From NCBI RefSeq assembly GCF_023715645.1, contig NZ_JAMBOP010000011.1, positions 1 through 64,000 of the forward strand: DNA of 64,000 bases, in the 5' to 3' direction. Positions 51,097 to 60,626 of this stretch are shown here, one piece after another. The position numbers and the translations under genes were made by a program. The notes under the pieces are model-generated. The model did not search any database. It saw nothing but the letters and a program-made list of their open reading frames with translations, and had not been told where the DNA came from. This stretch comes from Bacillus cytotoxicus (lineage in GTDB: Bacteria > Bacillota > Bacilli > Bacillales > Bacillaceae_G). The number at the start of each line of letters is the position of its first letter. Position 1 is the first letter of the stretch.

Positions 51097-51811
51097 CGAA
51101 ATGTTGGCGCGGGACGAATTAAAATATTTATTATATCGAACGAAAGAAGTCGATATTATTGATGAGGCGGACAGTGTAGAAGAAGCGTTAGAGAAGTTAA
51201 TGGAAAGTAAACCGGATCTTGTTTTTTTAGATATTCAGCTGTCGGATGATAATGGATTTGAGATTGCTAATATACTTAAGAAGATGAAACAGCCACCAGC
51301 TATTGTATTTGCAACGGCCTATGATCAATATGCCATTCAGGCATTTGAAGTAGATGCCTTAGATTATATTTTAAAGCCGTTTGACGAAGAGCGCATTGTC
51401 CAAACGATTAAGAAATTTAAAAAACGAAAGCAACATGAAATGGAAGAGAAACAGGAAGTACATGCGCCAGATGTGTCTAGCAGAATGAAAAAATTAGCGC
51501 TGTTGATTGATGAATCGATTGTATTAGTGAATATAGAAGATATCGTATATACTGGGTTGTTGGATGGAAAAGTAATTGTGAAAACGATTTGTGATACGTA
51601 TGTGACACACGATACGCTTGTCATATTAGAAAAGAAATTGCCACAAATGAATTTTTTGCGTGTGCATCGCAGTTTTATCGTAAATGTGAATCATATTTCT
51701 GAAATCCAGCCATGGTTTAACTCTACGTATAATTTAATTATGAAAGACGATTCAAAAGTCCCTGTAAGCCGGACGTATGCAAAAGAATTAAAGAAGCTAC
51801 TTCGTATTTAA
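51074..51811 (+). CDS. lytR: LytTR-type response regulator LytR
   Basis: The 245-residue partner of LytS. A TTG start at 51074 gives MRILVVDDEMLARDELKYLL with GAGGGAAG upstream, chosen over a longer frame that would overlap lytS by 119 bases. The receiver phospho-Asp is in LVFLDIQLSDDNG. The C-terminal LytTR DNA-binding domain includes FLRVHRSFIVNVNHI and SRTYAKELKKLL. The usual target operon lrgAB is not found downstream: a family B repeat and an AI-2E family gene follow instead. Confidence 0.95.
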   Translation: MRILVVDDEMLARDELKYLLYRTKEVDIIDEADSVEEALEKLMESKPDLVFLDIQLSDDNGFEIANILKKMKQPPAIVFATAYDQYAIQAFEVDALDYILKPFDEERIVQTIKKFKKRKQHEMEEKQEVHAPDVSSRMKKLALLIDESIVLVNIEDIVYTGLLDGKVIVKTICDTYVTHDTLVILEKKLPQMNFLRVHRSFIVNVNHISEIQPWFNSTYNLIMKDDSKVPVSRTYAKELKKLLRI

Positions 51812-51828
51812 CAAGAAGCTCTTTGCAG

Positions 51829-51960
51829 TTACAGTTGTCGGTGTTATGATGGTCGCCGCCATGCCCAGATGCTCTTGACCATCTAAAAAGAAAAGGGTTT
51901 TATATAAGGTTTTAACGTTTCATAATAAAACTTTTTAATTAGTTTATAATAATGCGTTCT
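51829..51960 (+). repeat. Repeat family B, 3' part (copy 3)
   Basis: GCCATGCCCAGATGCTCTTG, ACCATCTAAAAAG and the tail TTTTTAATTAGTTTATAATAATGCG align with the 3' half of the copies at 47.2 and 57.9 kb. It lies directly after lytR. Confidence 0.6.
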
Positions 51961-52031
51961 GAAAGTATCATTTATATTGTAAAATGGAATTAAGATAAAA
52001 ATGAATGGACAGGAGAGATCACGCTTCGATT

Positions 52032-53066
52032 ATGCAAATGAAAAACCTGTTTCAAAGCAAAGGATTTCAGAGGTTAGTTATATTAGGGTTACTTGTGCTC
52101 ATCTTATATGGGTTGAAAAGTATGGTTAATTTAATTTTGGTGACATTTATTCTTACGTATTTGATGGATAGATTTCAAAAATTTATTTCTCGCAAGTTGG
52201 AACATTTTTTACCAATTAATAGGAAGATAATTATTGCCTTTTTATATGTAGCATTAATTAGTGGAATCGTTATTACATTATACAAATATGTACCTGTTTT
52301 AATGGTACAAATTACGCAACTTGTGTATCAGTTTAATGTATTTATACGAAATCCACCTGATAACGAGATAATTAAATATCTAGTTTCTGCAATTGACCAC
52401 GTGGAATTATCAAAGTATGTGAATCAGGGCGTTGATATTGTTTATAATTCACTTACAAACTTTTGGAAAGTAAGCTTGCAAATTTTTCTTTCACTTATTT
52501 TAAGCTTATTTTTCTTGTTAGAAAAGTCTAGAATTGTTATGTTTACAGCGAAGTTCAAAGAAAGTAAACTAGCTATTTTCTATAATGAAATTGAGTATTT
52601 TGGAAGAAAATTTGCTCGTTCATTTGGAAAAGTGATTGAGGCACAATTTCTAATTGCCATTGTAAATTGTGTGTTATCAACGGTTGCGCTCTGGTTTTTA
52701 GGTTTTCCGCAACTGCTTGGACTAGCTTTAATGATCTTCTTGCTAGGGCTTATTCCAGTTGCAGGTGTAATTATTTCGCTGTTTCCACTTTGTATAATTG
52801 CTTATAATACTGGTGGCATGGTATATATTTTATACATTTTAATTATTGTGGGAGTCGTTCATGCGATTGAAAGTTACATCTTAAATCCAAAGTTTATGTC
52901 AGAAAAAACAAATTTACCAATATTTTATACATTTATGATTTTAATTTTCTCTGAACATTTTTTAGGTGTATGGGGATTGATTATAGGGATTCCAATTTTT
53001 ATGTTTTTACTCGATGTATTAGAAGTAACAAGTGACGAAAAAGAAGAAACGGTAAATAAGGGATAA
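52032..53066 (+). CDS. AI-2E family transporter (PerM type)
   Basis: A 344-residue membrane protein with about eight TM segments. The family signature region includes FLLGLIPVAGVIISLFPL and HAIESYILNPKFMSEKTNLP. Members are proton-coupled exporters or of unknown substrate; true AI-2 export is shown for few. The start is uncertain: AGGAGAG (52011-52017) lies 14 bases before ATG 52032, and another ATG at 52005 lies upstream of that site. Confidence 0.88.
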   Translation: MQMKNLFQSKGFQRLVILGLLVLILYGLKSMVNLILVTFILTYLMDRFQKFISRKLEHFLPINRKIIIAFLYVALISGIVITLYKYVPVLMVQITQLVYQFNVFIRNPPDNEIIKYLVSAIDHVELSKYVNQGVDIVYNSLTNFWKVSLQIFLSLILSLFFLLEKSRIVMFTAKFKESKLAIFYNEIEYFGRKFARSFGKVIEAQFLIAIVNCVLSTVALWFLGFPQLLGLALMIFLLGLIPVAGVIISLFPLCIIAYNTGGMVYILYILIIVGVVHAIESYILNPKFMSEKTNLPIFYTFMILIFSEHFLGVWGLIIGIPIFMFLLDVLEVTSDEKEETVNKG

Positions 53067-53092
53067 AAAGCATCTATTTTGATGCTTTTTTA
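53065..53092 (+). terminator. Terminator after the AI-2E family gene
   Basis: AAAAAGCATC / GATGCTTTTT stem, loop TATTTT, followed by T. Confidence 0.85.
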
Positions 53093-53148
53093 TTTATAAC
53101 TTACATTTGTGTATGCCATACTGTAGGAAAAGATAGTGGGGTGTAGAT

Positions 53149-54108
53149 GTGGCTATAAACGAAAAATATGAATGGGCAACATTTGCTGGAGGGTGTTTTT
53201 GGTGCATGGTGTCGCCATTTGAGGAAATGGATGGCATTATAAAGGTTGTATCTGGATATACAGGCGGCCATAAGGAAAATCCAACATATAAAGAAGTTTG
53301 CTCAGAAACAACTGGGCACTATGAAGCAGTGCAAATTACTTTTGATCCAGAGCGTATGCCATATGAGAAATTGCTTCACTTATATTGGCAACAAATTGAT
53401 CCAACTGATGCTGGAGGTCAATTTCATGATCGCGGACAATCATATGAAACAGCCATTTTCTATCATAGTGAAGAGCAGCGTAAAGCAGCAGAAGTGTCTA
53501 AACGTGAGCTAGAAGAAAGTGGACGTTTTTTGAAGTCGATTGTCACGAAAATTTTACCAGCTGCAACATTTTATCTGGCAGAAGAGTATCACCAGGGCTA
53601 TCATGAGAAAAATCAGTTTCGATACACATTATATCGCCAAGGTTCAGGGCGGGATGCGTTTATCAAAAAGTATTGGCCAAAGGATAATACTCATTTAAAG
53701 GAAAAGCTTACTGACATGCAATTTTATGTTACACAAGAAAATGGAACAGAACCACCTTTTCAAAATGAATATTGGGACTATAAAGAAGAAGGTATTTACG
53801 TTGATATCGTGTCAGGAGAGCCTTTATTTAGTTCGTTAGATAAATTTGATAGCGGTTGTGGATGGCCTAGTTTTACAAAATCGATGCTATCAGCAAGTAT
53901 AAAAGAAAAAATAGACGTAAGTCATAATATGACGAGAACGGAAGTGCGCAGTAAAGAAGCTGATTCTCATTTGGGACACGTATTTCCTGATGGACCAGGG
54001 CCAAATGGTTTGCGCTATTGTATTAACTCTGCAGCACTGCGCTTTATCCCTAAAGAGGATTTAGAGAAAGAGGGATACGGGGATTTTCTTATCCTGTTTA
54101 GACGCTAG
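53149..54108 (+). CDS. msrAB: Bifunctional methionine sulfoxide reductase MsrA/MsrB
   Basis: Repairs both S- and R-methionine sulfoxide. The 319-residue fusion has an MsrA domain (about 1-165; catalytic Cys in GGCFWCM) and an MsrB domain (about 180-319; [18 protein letters not shown] and catalytic Cys in [11 protein letters not shown]). The zinc-type CxxC pairs of some MsrB are absent, as in many fused forms. The start is GTG after GTGGGGTG. Confidence 0.95.
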   Translation: MAINEKYEWATFAGGCFWCMVSPFEEMDGIIKVVSGYTGGHKENPTYKEVCSETTGHYEAVQITFDPERMPYEKLLHLYWQQIDPTDAGGQFHDRGQSYETAIFYHSEEQRKAAEVSKRELEESGRFLKSIVTKILPAATFYLAEEYHQGYHEKNQFRYTLYRQGSGRDAFIKKYWPKDNTHLKEKLTDMQFYVTQENGTEPPFQNEYWDYKEEGIYVDIVSGEPLFSSLDKFDSGCGWPSFTKSMLSASIKEKIDVSHNMTRTEVRSKEADSHLGHVFPDGPGPNGLRYCINSAALRFIPKEDLEKEGYGDFLILFRR

Positions 54109-54111
54109 AAA

Positions 54112-54159
54112 AATAACAGCCTGTTCCGCTTATTTCATCTTTGGAACAGGCTGTTATTA
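54112..54159. terminator. Hairpin after msrAB
   Basis: A 16-bp stem with one bulged C (54112-54128 with 54144-54159). It has a better T tract for the minus strand than the plus strand, so it may serve both msrAB and the convergent gene. Confidence 0.65.
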
Positions 54160-54168
54160 CATTTATGG

Positions 54169-54445
54169 TAACTACTCAGTCACACATTTCATTTAGAAGT
54201 TTGAGGCGGTGTGATTCCAATAAATATACACCTCTTATTAACCTAAGAAGGGTACTTTCATTTTCTAGCATATAAATTGCTGTCATGAAGATAAAAATGG
54301 CAATAAACCTCACTACCTCTCTTTGTTTTAAAACTTTGCGCGTGGCAGGAAAAGGCCCTGACCGCTACTATGCATGGACAGTCCCTCTCGCCCATTTAAA
54401 AAGATGTTTTTCTTCCTTTTTTTCATAGAGTGACGGAGTAGTTAC
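54169..54445. mobile_element. MITE-like element, second copy
   Basis: A 277-bp element with ends GTAACTACTCAGTCAC and the inverse of GTAACTACTCCGTCAC (15 of 16 match). It is flanked by CATTTATG (54161-54168) and CATTTATA (54446-54453), an 8-bp duplication with one change. The right flank contains the stop codon of the convergent gene. The interior (about 54259-54400) is family B. Same structure and insertion preference as the oriC copy. It fills the gap between msrAB and the next gene. Confidence 0.82.
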
Positions 54446-54448
54446 CAT

Positions 54449-55876
54449 TTATATAGCCCTTTTTCTCATATATTGATGAATCACATAAACTCCATAGCTT
54501 TGAATAATGAAGAAGCTTGGAATGATAAAATATCGATACCTTGTCTGTATCTCTATTAAAAAATGCACAGTTATATATCCGATAATAAGTAAGAGAAATA
54601 ATGTATATTGAAGGTTTTTCTGTTCTGTGAAAAGAAGGGATAATAATCCTATCACACCGAATAACATAGTTGTCATGTACACATATTTTTCATACTTCAT
54701 GGATGTATCAATCAATTCTTTTTTATTTAATTGATGTAAACTCCAGTAACCAGCGGAGTCAATATCACCCCACATAGAAGAAAATTTATCTCCAAAGAGT
54801 GTGAATAGCTTTTCTTTGTCTGCAATTCGCTCTTTAATAAGTTTCATTTCTATTGCTGTTCTTTCTTCGCCTATTTCCAGACTTGTGATTTGTTCAGCAT
54901 CGGATGTTGAATATGACCCTGATGTTTCATGGTTAAGTCCTACGACAAATTTCCAAAAAGGATCACGATTAGATAAAGGATACTCCGTAACTCCTGTAGT
55001 AATGAATATAGAGCTTACAATATAATGGACAGCATAAAAGACAACAAGAATACCAATAAGTTTCTTTGTTGTAGTAAACATTGTTTTCTTATCTTTTCCA
55101 AGAAAGTCGTGAAGGAACAGGTAAATGATAATCGCTAATAAAATAAAACTACCTAGAGGTCGCATGATATCACCAAATGCTAGTGTAATCCCTACAAAGA
55201 TCCAAGTATATTTACTGTGTAAGCTGACTAATAAATAGAATCCTAAATAAAATAAAAATGTTGCAAGGTGGTCATTGGTTAAAACCGAGCCCAACATAAT
55301 ACTTGGAATAAAAAAGACATATAATAGTCCAGCTATACGCCCAGCCCACTCATTAAAAATTTTGCTTGTAATGCCATATATACATAGGGTCGTTCCCGTA
55401 CAATAAAGAACATTTAACAATTTTAAAATAAAAATATGGTTACCAAATAATTTGATAACGAAAGCTTGATACATCGTAAATCCTAGTTGATACACCCATG
55501 TTGTGTAGTATGAGGAACTTGAAAAGCTATAGTCACCGTGAGCAGCTTGTACAGCCCCCTCATACATTAATGCGAAGTCAGATTCAATTGGTGTTTGGAT
55601 TTTTAGAATCCAAATGAATCGAGTGATAAACGCACAAAGTGTTAATAAAATAATAAATGTAGTTTTTGAAAAGTATGTATTACAAAGATAGGTTAGCAGT
55701 ATCAACAAAATCATGATGCTAATTATAATAGGAGCACTAATAAGTGTGCGAACGAATAGAGCTTTTTTAACAGTTAAATAAGAATTCCAAATGGTAAAGG
55801 AAAAGATAAGTAAGCACAAAATTACGAGGCATTTTGCTAACAATGAACTGAAACGATTCCATTGTATGGATAACAT
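54449..55876 (-). CDS. Polytopic GT39/ArnT-like glycosyltransferase, paralogue 1
   Basis: A 475-residue membrane protein with 11-12 TM segments. The first outer loop has PIESDFALMYEGAVQAAHGDYS, where the acidic pair is a candidate catalytic motif of GT-C enzymes. LLNVLYCTGTTLCIYG, GSVLTNDHLATFLFYLGF and MRPLGSF recur in the protein at 61.5 kb. The ATG at 55876 is preferred over a GTG four codons earlier on ribosome-site spacing. Substrates are unknown. Its stop codon lies in a MITE target duplication. Confidence 0.75.
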   Translation of the reverse strand: MLSIQWNRFSSLLAKCLVILCLLIFSFTIWNSYLTVKKALFVRTLISAPIIISIMILLILLTYLCNTYFSKTTFIILLTLCAFITRFIWILKIQTPIESDFALMYEGAVQAAHGDYSFSSSSYYTTWVYQLGFTMYQAFVIKLFGNHIFILKLLNVLYCTGTTLCIYGITSKIFNEWAGRIAGLLYVFFIPSIMLGSVLTNDHLATFLFYLGFYLLVSLHSKYTWIFVGITLAFGDIMRPLGSFILLAIIIYLFLHDFLGKDKKTMFTTTKKLIGILVVFYAVHYIVSSIFITTGVTEYPLSNRDPFWKFVVGLNHETSGSYSTSDAEQITSLEIGEERTAIEMKLIKERIADKEKLFTLFGDKFSSMWGDIDSAGYWSLHQLNKKELIDTSMKYEKYVYMTTMLFGVIGLLSLLFTEQKNLQYTLFLLLIIGYITVHFLIEIQTRYRYFIIPSFFIIQSYGVYVIHQYMRKRAI

Positions 55877-55978
55877 AACTTGATACACCCCTTGTTGAAT
55901 AGAATGATTTATATAGGAATAAAGCGCTTAAGAACGAAAAGTTTTACTTTATAAGAATACAATTTTTTTTAACAAGGT

Positions 55979-56023
55979 AAAATGCTTTTCTGCCCTTTTT
56001 TCATACAGTGACTGAGTAGTTAC
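55979..56023. mobile_element. Solo right end of the MITE
   Basis: AATGCTTTTCTGCCCTTTTT, CATACAGTGACTGAGTAGTTAC matches the right end of the two complete copies. No left end or interior is present. It is a remnant. Confidence 0.7.
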
Positions 56024-56034
56024 AAAAATAATAA

Positions 56035-56067
56035 AATATGCCCCTTGTTTTAGACAAGAGGCATATT
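56035..56067 (-). terminator. Terminator of the ABC-F gene
   Basis: AATATGCC.CTTGT / ACAAG.GGCATATT stem with A/T-rich tail on the minus strand. Confidence 0.75.
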
Positions 56068-56115
56068 CGTATCTTGTTATTTGTAAATAGTAAGACCCAA
56101 ATGGGTTAAAGCGTA

Positions 56116-57672
56116 TTATTGAGCCGCTTTCTCTGCCCATTCTTCTACGTTCCAAACTTTTGTGATCCAACCTTCATAAAAGTCAGGCTCGTGGCAAACA
56201 AGAACAATTGTGCCTTTATATGCTTTCATAGCACGTTGCAATTCTTCTTTTGCTGTTATGTCAAGATGGTTTGTTGGCTCATCAAATAATAGCCAGTTAC
56301 TTTCTGTTGCCATTAATTTGCATAAACGAACTTTGGCTTGCTCCCCACCACTTAATTGGCTCAATGGACGAGAAATATGTTCATTTTTTAAGCCGCATTT
56401 TGCAAGCATTGCACGTACTTGATGTTGATCTAAGTTCGGGAACGCATTCCATACATCATCAATTGGTGTAATATTTTCAGCCTTAACTTCTTGTTCAAAA
56501 TAAGCAGGTTCTAAGAAATCACCAAGACTAATTTTCCCGTTTAACGGTTTGATTTTTCCAAGAATCGTTTTGAGTAATGTTGATTTCCCGACACCGTTAC
56601 ATCCAACAATGGCAATTTTTTCACCACGTTCAATTGTCATTGTTAATTTCGGTAAGAGTGGATGTGTATAGCCGATTTCTACATCTTCTCCTTCAAAGAC
56701 AAAACGACTGCTTGCACGGCATTCTTTAAAAGAAAATTCCGGTTTTATAGCAGTTTCTGGACGATCAATACGTTCCATGCGATTAAGTTGTTTCTGACGA
56801 CTTTTTGCACGTCCAGTTGTTGAGTAACGCGCTTTATTTCGCGCAATAAAATCTTCTTGCTGTTTAATGAATTCTTGTTGTTTTTGATATGCTTGTAAAT
56901 GTTGATTTTTGTTCAGTTCTGCTAGTTCTAAGAACTTTTCATATGTTGCTGTATAACGTGTCATTTTTGAAAATTCAAGATGGAAAATAACATTTACACA
57001 TTTGTTCATAAACTCTGTATCATGGGAAATTAAAAGGAACGCATGAGGATATTCCTTTAAATAGGATGTTAACCATTGAATATGTTCAACGTCTAAATAG
57101 TTAGTTGGCTCATCGAGTAATAATACTTCAGGTTGTTCAAGTAATAGCTTTGCAAGCAATACTTTCGTACGTTGTCCACCACTTAACGCTGAAACATCAC
57201 GATCTAAGCCAATTGCATCAATTCCAAGACCGCGTGCCGCTTCTTCAATTTTAATATCTAATAAATAAAAGCCGCCTGCTTCAAGTGCATCTTGCACTTC
57301 TGCCATTTTTTCAAGTAGCTCTTCTAATTCTTCTGGTGACGCTGTTGCCATGTTTTCAGCAATTGTATTTAATTCTTTTTCTTTTTCGAATAAAGGTAAG
57401 AACGCATCCGTTAATACATCACGAATCGTTCGTCCAGGTGTTAAAATGGTATGCTGATCTAAGTATCCATAGTGGGTACCAGGTGTCCATTCTACACGTC
57501 CTTGATCATGAATCAGTTGTCCTGTAATAATATTCATAAATGTTGATTTACCCACACCGTTTGCACCGACTAAACCAACATGTTCTCCTGCTAGTAAACG
57601 CATTGATACATCTTTAAATAGTGTACGATCACCAAAAGTATGACCTAGATTTTCAACTGTTAATAAGCTCAT
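56116..57672 (-). CDS. ABC-F family ATPase (YfmM-like)
   Basis: A 518-residue cytoplasmic ATPase with two ABC modules and no membrane part. Members act on the ribosome, some giving antibiotic resistance, others rescuing stalls. Module 1 has GANGVGKSTF, LSGGQRTKV and LLLDEPTNYLD; module 2 has GCNGVGKSTL, LSGGEQAKV and LLFDEPTNHLD. The linker (about 245-310) includes FIARNKARYSTTGRAKSRQKQ. The ATG at 57672 follows GGAGG by five bases. It resembles YfmM of B. subtilis. The resistance spectrum cannot be read from sequence. Confidence 0.9.
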   Translation of the reverse strand: MSLLTVENLGHTFGDRTLFKDVSMRLLAGEHVGLVGANGVGKSTFMNIITGQLIHDQGRVEWTPGTHYGYLDQHTILTPGRTIRDVLTDAFLPLFEKEKELNTIAENMATASPEELEELLEKMAEVQDALEAGGFYLLDIKIEEAARGLGIDAIGLDRDVSALSGGQRTKVLLAKLLLEQPEVLLLDEPTNYLDVEHIQWLTSYLKEYPHAFLLISHDTEFMNKCVNVIFHLEFSKMTRYTATYEKFLELAELNKNQHLQAYQKQQEFIKQQEDFIARNKARYSTTGRAKSRQKQLNRMERIDRPETAIKPEFSFKECRASSRFVFEGEDVEIGYTHPLLPKLTMTIERGEKIAIVGCNGVGKSTLLKTILGKIKPLNGKISLGDFLEPAYFEQEVKAENITPIDDVWNAFPNLDQHQVRAMLAKCGLKNEHISRPLSQLSGGEQAKVRLCKLMATESNWLLFDEPTNHLDITAKEELQRAMKAYKGTIVLVCHEPDFYEGWITKVWNVEEWAEKAAQ

Positions 57673-57745
57673 ATTGTCCTCCGCCCTGTTTGAAATATAT
57701 AAAACCATTATAATTTTTCAATATAAAAGTTACTGATACGCAGCA

Positions 57746-57892
57746 TAAAGTGAAACTTTAATCAGTGGGGGTTTTCCACTGATTATTAGTTGAACCAATC
57801 GGGCTTTTACGGGCAGTTTATCTCCCACCTAACTTCTTTGCTTTCGCTGAATTTTGAGGTGGGAGTATTACTGCCCGTTAATGCGGGGTAAA
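57746..57892 (+). repeat. Repeat family A, copy 7 (best preserved)
   Basis: End module ATAAAGTGAAACTTT, hairpin 1 AATCAGTGG / CCACTGATT, linker AGTTGAACCAATCGGGC, outer arm ACGGGCAGT pairing with ACTGCCCGT, and hairpin 2 CTCCCACCT / AGGTGGGAG with a 26-base loop. It ends AATGCGGGGTAAA. It can serve as the reference for the family. Confidence 0.85.
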
Positions 57893-57990
57893 AAATGACC
57901 TGCATTCACTTTCTGTAGCATTTGCATGGCCAGATGCTTTCACTTACCTAAAAGAACGACGTTTTAGGTAGGTTTTTTAATTTCGGTTTA
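57893..57990 (+). repeat. Repeat family B, 3' part (copy 5)
   Basis: GCATGGCCAGATGCTTTCAC, then ACCTAAAA / TTTTAGGT hairpin and TTTTTTAA, then GGTTTATAATAGTGCC. It directly abuts family A copy 7. With the latter it fills the gap between the ABC-F gene and the next terminator. Confidence 0.65.
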
Positions 57991-58068
57991 TAATAGTGCC
58001 TTGAATCATGATACTAAATTCTTAAATATAATGCTATCTTTTATCTTTGAATTATCACGTATTCCTTA

Positions 58069-58112
58069 TAAAAAGAGCAACTGTTCCTGTATTGGACCTT
58101 TGCTCTTTTTTT
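58069..58112. terminator. Terminator after the GT2 gene
   Basis: AAAAAGAGCA / TGCTCTTTTT stem with T tracts usable on both strands. Confidence 0.75.
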
Positions 58113-58146
58113 AACCCCCTAATCAGTGGGTTAGTTTCATTTTGTT

Positions 58147-58968
58147 TTATTTAAAGTACCCTCTAAAAATCCCTTTTAAGCGATTTGCATGGAATTTTCT
58201 TTTATCGTTAGAGATGTTTTGCATTGTACGGAATGTAGCGGCGGCAATAGCACGTAAAAAGTAAGGAAATCCATAATGTAAGCGAATGACTCTCCCGAAA
58301 CCGCCAGCATAGGAAATGGCTCTGTTTAATGATTGCTCATTAATAAGCTCTTCTTTTACTGGATGATATACGAAAAGGTCTTTCTTAAATAAACCTGTAT
58401 ATCCATTTTTCATACCGCGAAGTACAAAATCGGTTTCCTCACCGGCTCCGTAAATTGTTCCTGCTCCAACTCCTAAGTCTTCATCAAACATGCCTACATC
58501 TTGTACGAACTGCTTCCTAAAGAAGAGGGCAAAGGAAGGGCCCATGAATCCGTATTTGTTATTTAAAATAATATCTGTTTTAGGAGCATGTATTAAAGAG
58601 CCTGTCCCTTCTACATTTGTTGTATTGGTAGAAATAAAATGAATATTGTTATTTTGTTTGAACGTTTCTTGAATGTTTTCTAACACATTTGTTTCGTAAA
58701 TACAGTCGTCATCTGGAAAAGCGATAACATCACCATCAGCTACTTTTAAACCTGTGTTTCGCGCACGGGAGAGTCCTTTGATTGGCGTGTATATATAATG
58801 AATTGGAAATTTTTCTTTATAGTCATTAAATAAATCAGCGATTGGTATATCGTTTTGGTCGACTACAATGAGTTCAAAGTCTTTATATGTTTGTTTTTCT
58901 AACGATTTTAGTAAATCTATAATATCATCACGTCTGCCGCAAGTCGCCATGATTAACGAGAATTTCAA
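58147..58968 (-). CDS. GT2 family glycosyltransferase
   Basis: A 273-residue GT-A fold enzyme without membrane segments: SLIMATCGRRDDI near the N-terminus, VVDQNDIP, GLSRARNTGLKVADGDVIAF and FPDDDCIY as the metal-binding region, and GAGEETDFVLRG in the acceptor-side helix. It probably adds a sugar to a surface polysaccharide. It lies next to a flippase on the same strand. Substrates are unknown. Confidence 0.87.
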   Translation of the reverse strand: MKFSLIMATCGRRDDIIDLLKSLEKQTYKDFELIVVDQNDIPIADLFNDYKEKFPIHYIYTPIKGLSRARNTGLKVADGDVIAFPDDDCIYETNVLENIQETFKQNNNIHFISTNTTNVEGTGSLIHAPKTDIILNNKYGFMGPSFALFFRKQFVQDVGMFDEDLGVGAGTIYGAGEETDFVLRGMKNGYTGLFKKDLFVYHPVKEELINEQSLNRAISYAGGFGRVIRLHYGFPYFLRAIAAATFRTMQNISNDKRKFHANRLKGIFRGYFK

Positions 58969-59034
58969 TCGGAACAGCTCCTTTAAAGAAGTTTCATTCG
59001 CTTAAACATGCAAGATGGTGTTTTGTTACTCACA

Positions 59035-60489
59035 TCATTTTTTCTTCAATTTTTCTTTCATTTTATCTAAAAACGTAAACAATATCTCATCTTTTGTTAT
59101 CAATAAAATTAATGCATATACACATCCACATATGATGACTGTAACCAGAACAGAAAGGATTTTTCCTGCAATTGTTATATGGATGAGATATGATAATGGT
59201 ACAAATGTAAGTGAATAGAAGAGATATTTTAGTTTCGACATATCGAATAATGTGTAATTTACTTTTAGTTTCTTTTTTACATATATATATTCCAGTGTAA
59301 TTAGCAAGCAGTATGAAATCGTAGTTGTAAAAATGGCTGTTGTCGGTGTGAATACATGAAAGACGATCAGCGAGATATTTAAAATAAGGTTTAGAAAACC
59401 ACCAATGAATAAAAAACGTACTAAAATGTTTTCTTTCTTTTTTACGTAAATAATTTGATTCGATAAGATGGATTCGATACCTATTGCAATCATGTATAAT
59501 GCAAAAGCAACTAATGTGTCACCAGCGTCCGCAAATTCATTTCCCCCATAAATAACAACAGCTCCATGAGCGATAAGCATTAAGCCAATAGCTGCTGGAA
59601 ATAATGTAATAAAGTACACTTTTGAGATTTTATTTAATAATGATTCATACTCTTTTTCATTTGCATTTCCCGATAAATAAGAGAGACGTGGAACGGTAAC
59701 TTGAATTACACTTAACATCAAGGTATTAATAATCGTCATAATTTGAAAAGCCATTACATAGTAGGCAAGTTCGGATTTGCCAGCATACTCTCCTAATAAA
59801 AATCGGTCTAATTGTGTATACAGGATACTTGCATTTGAAAAGATAACAACTAAAAATAATGGTTTTAAATGTCGAACAATGGTTATGTTTGAAAAATCGA
59901 ACTTAACTTGACGTTTTACATATATGAAACTGATAAAATGGTTTAAAAATGTTGATAAAACTAATAAACTCGCAAATTGTTTGTAATCATTTACACCATG
60001 AATGAAAACAAATAAAAGGACAACATAAATGAGACGAACAATAACTGTTTTTTTCGCAATGAAATCATAATTTTCATGTGCTTCATTGTACCATTCTACA
60101 TAAAATAAACTTGAAATAAAGTTGAATCCGAAAATAAGAAGGACAGGAAACTCCTCTTTATTTTCATACCCAATGTAACTAAAGAGTAAAAATGCAAGTA
60201 AAGCAAGGATACTAGTTGTAAAGTTAATAAGATATAAACTTGTAAACAATTGGGAAGTTTTTTTCTTATCTTTTTTTACTAAGCTAATTTCGCGTAAGCC
60301 ATATTGATATACACCAAATGTAGCAAAAACAAAGAAATAATTAAAAATTGTTTCGCTTAGGTTAACTGTTCCCATTGAATGAGACCCAAGCATTCGATAT
60401 GCATAGGGGCCTACGAGAAGCGGAAGGATAATATTAAAGGTGTTGAGCAATAATTTATAAAAAATATTTGATACCATTGATTTTTGCAT
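59035..60489 (-). CDS. Polysaccharide flippase, Wzx/RfbX family
   Basis: A 484-residue membrane protein with about 12-14 TM segments. The N-terminal pattern NIFYKLLLNTFNIILPLLVG and PYAYRMLGSHSMGTVNLSET is typical of O-antigen/teichoic unit flippases. The ATG at 60489 follows AAAGGTGA. It is upstream of the GT2 gene in the same direction (66-base gap), so the two probably act together on one repeat unit. No polymerase or nucleotide-sugar gene is in the window. Confidence 0.9.
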   Translation of the reverse strand: MQKSMVSNIFYKLLLNTFNIILPLLVGPYAYRMLGSHSMGTVNLSETIFNYFFVFATFGVYQYGLREISLVKKDKKKTSQLFTSLYLINFTTSILALLAFLLFSYIGYENKEEFPVLLIFGFNFISSLFYVEWYNEAHENYDFIAKKTVIVRLIYVVLLFVFIHGVNDYKQFASLLVLSTFLNHFISFIYVKRQVKFDFSNITIVRHLKPLFLVVIFSNASILYTQLDRFLLGEYAGKSELAYYVMAFQIMTIINTLMLSVIQVTVPRLSYLSGNANEKEYESLLNKISKVYFITLFPAAIGLMLIAHGAVVIYGGNEFADAGDTLVAFALYMIAIGIESILSNQIIYVKKKENILVRFLFIGGFLNLILNISLIVFHVFTPTTAIFTTTISYCLLITLEYIYVKKKLKVNYTLFDMSKLKYLFYSLTFVPLSYLIHITIAGKILSVLVTVIICGCVYALILLITKDEILFTFLDKMKEKLKKK

Positions 60490-60626
60490 AATTTCACCTT
60501 TCATTTATCTAATAAATCATGTAAGTAATTACGGATATAAGTTTACCGCAGATAAACTTTGTAAAGCAACAGTGGATTCTTTGTAACTGAAAAACCGACA
60601 GAAAAGAAAGCTTAATTTTTCATACA

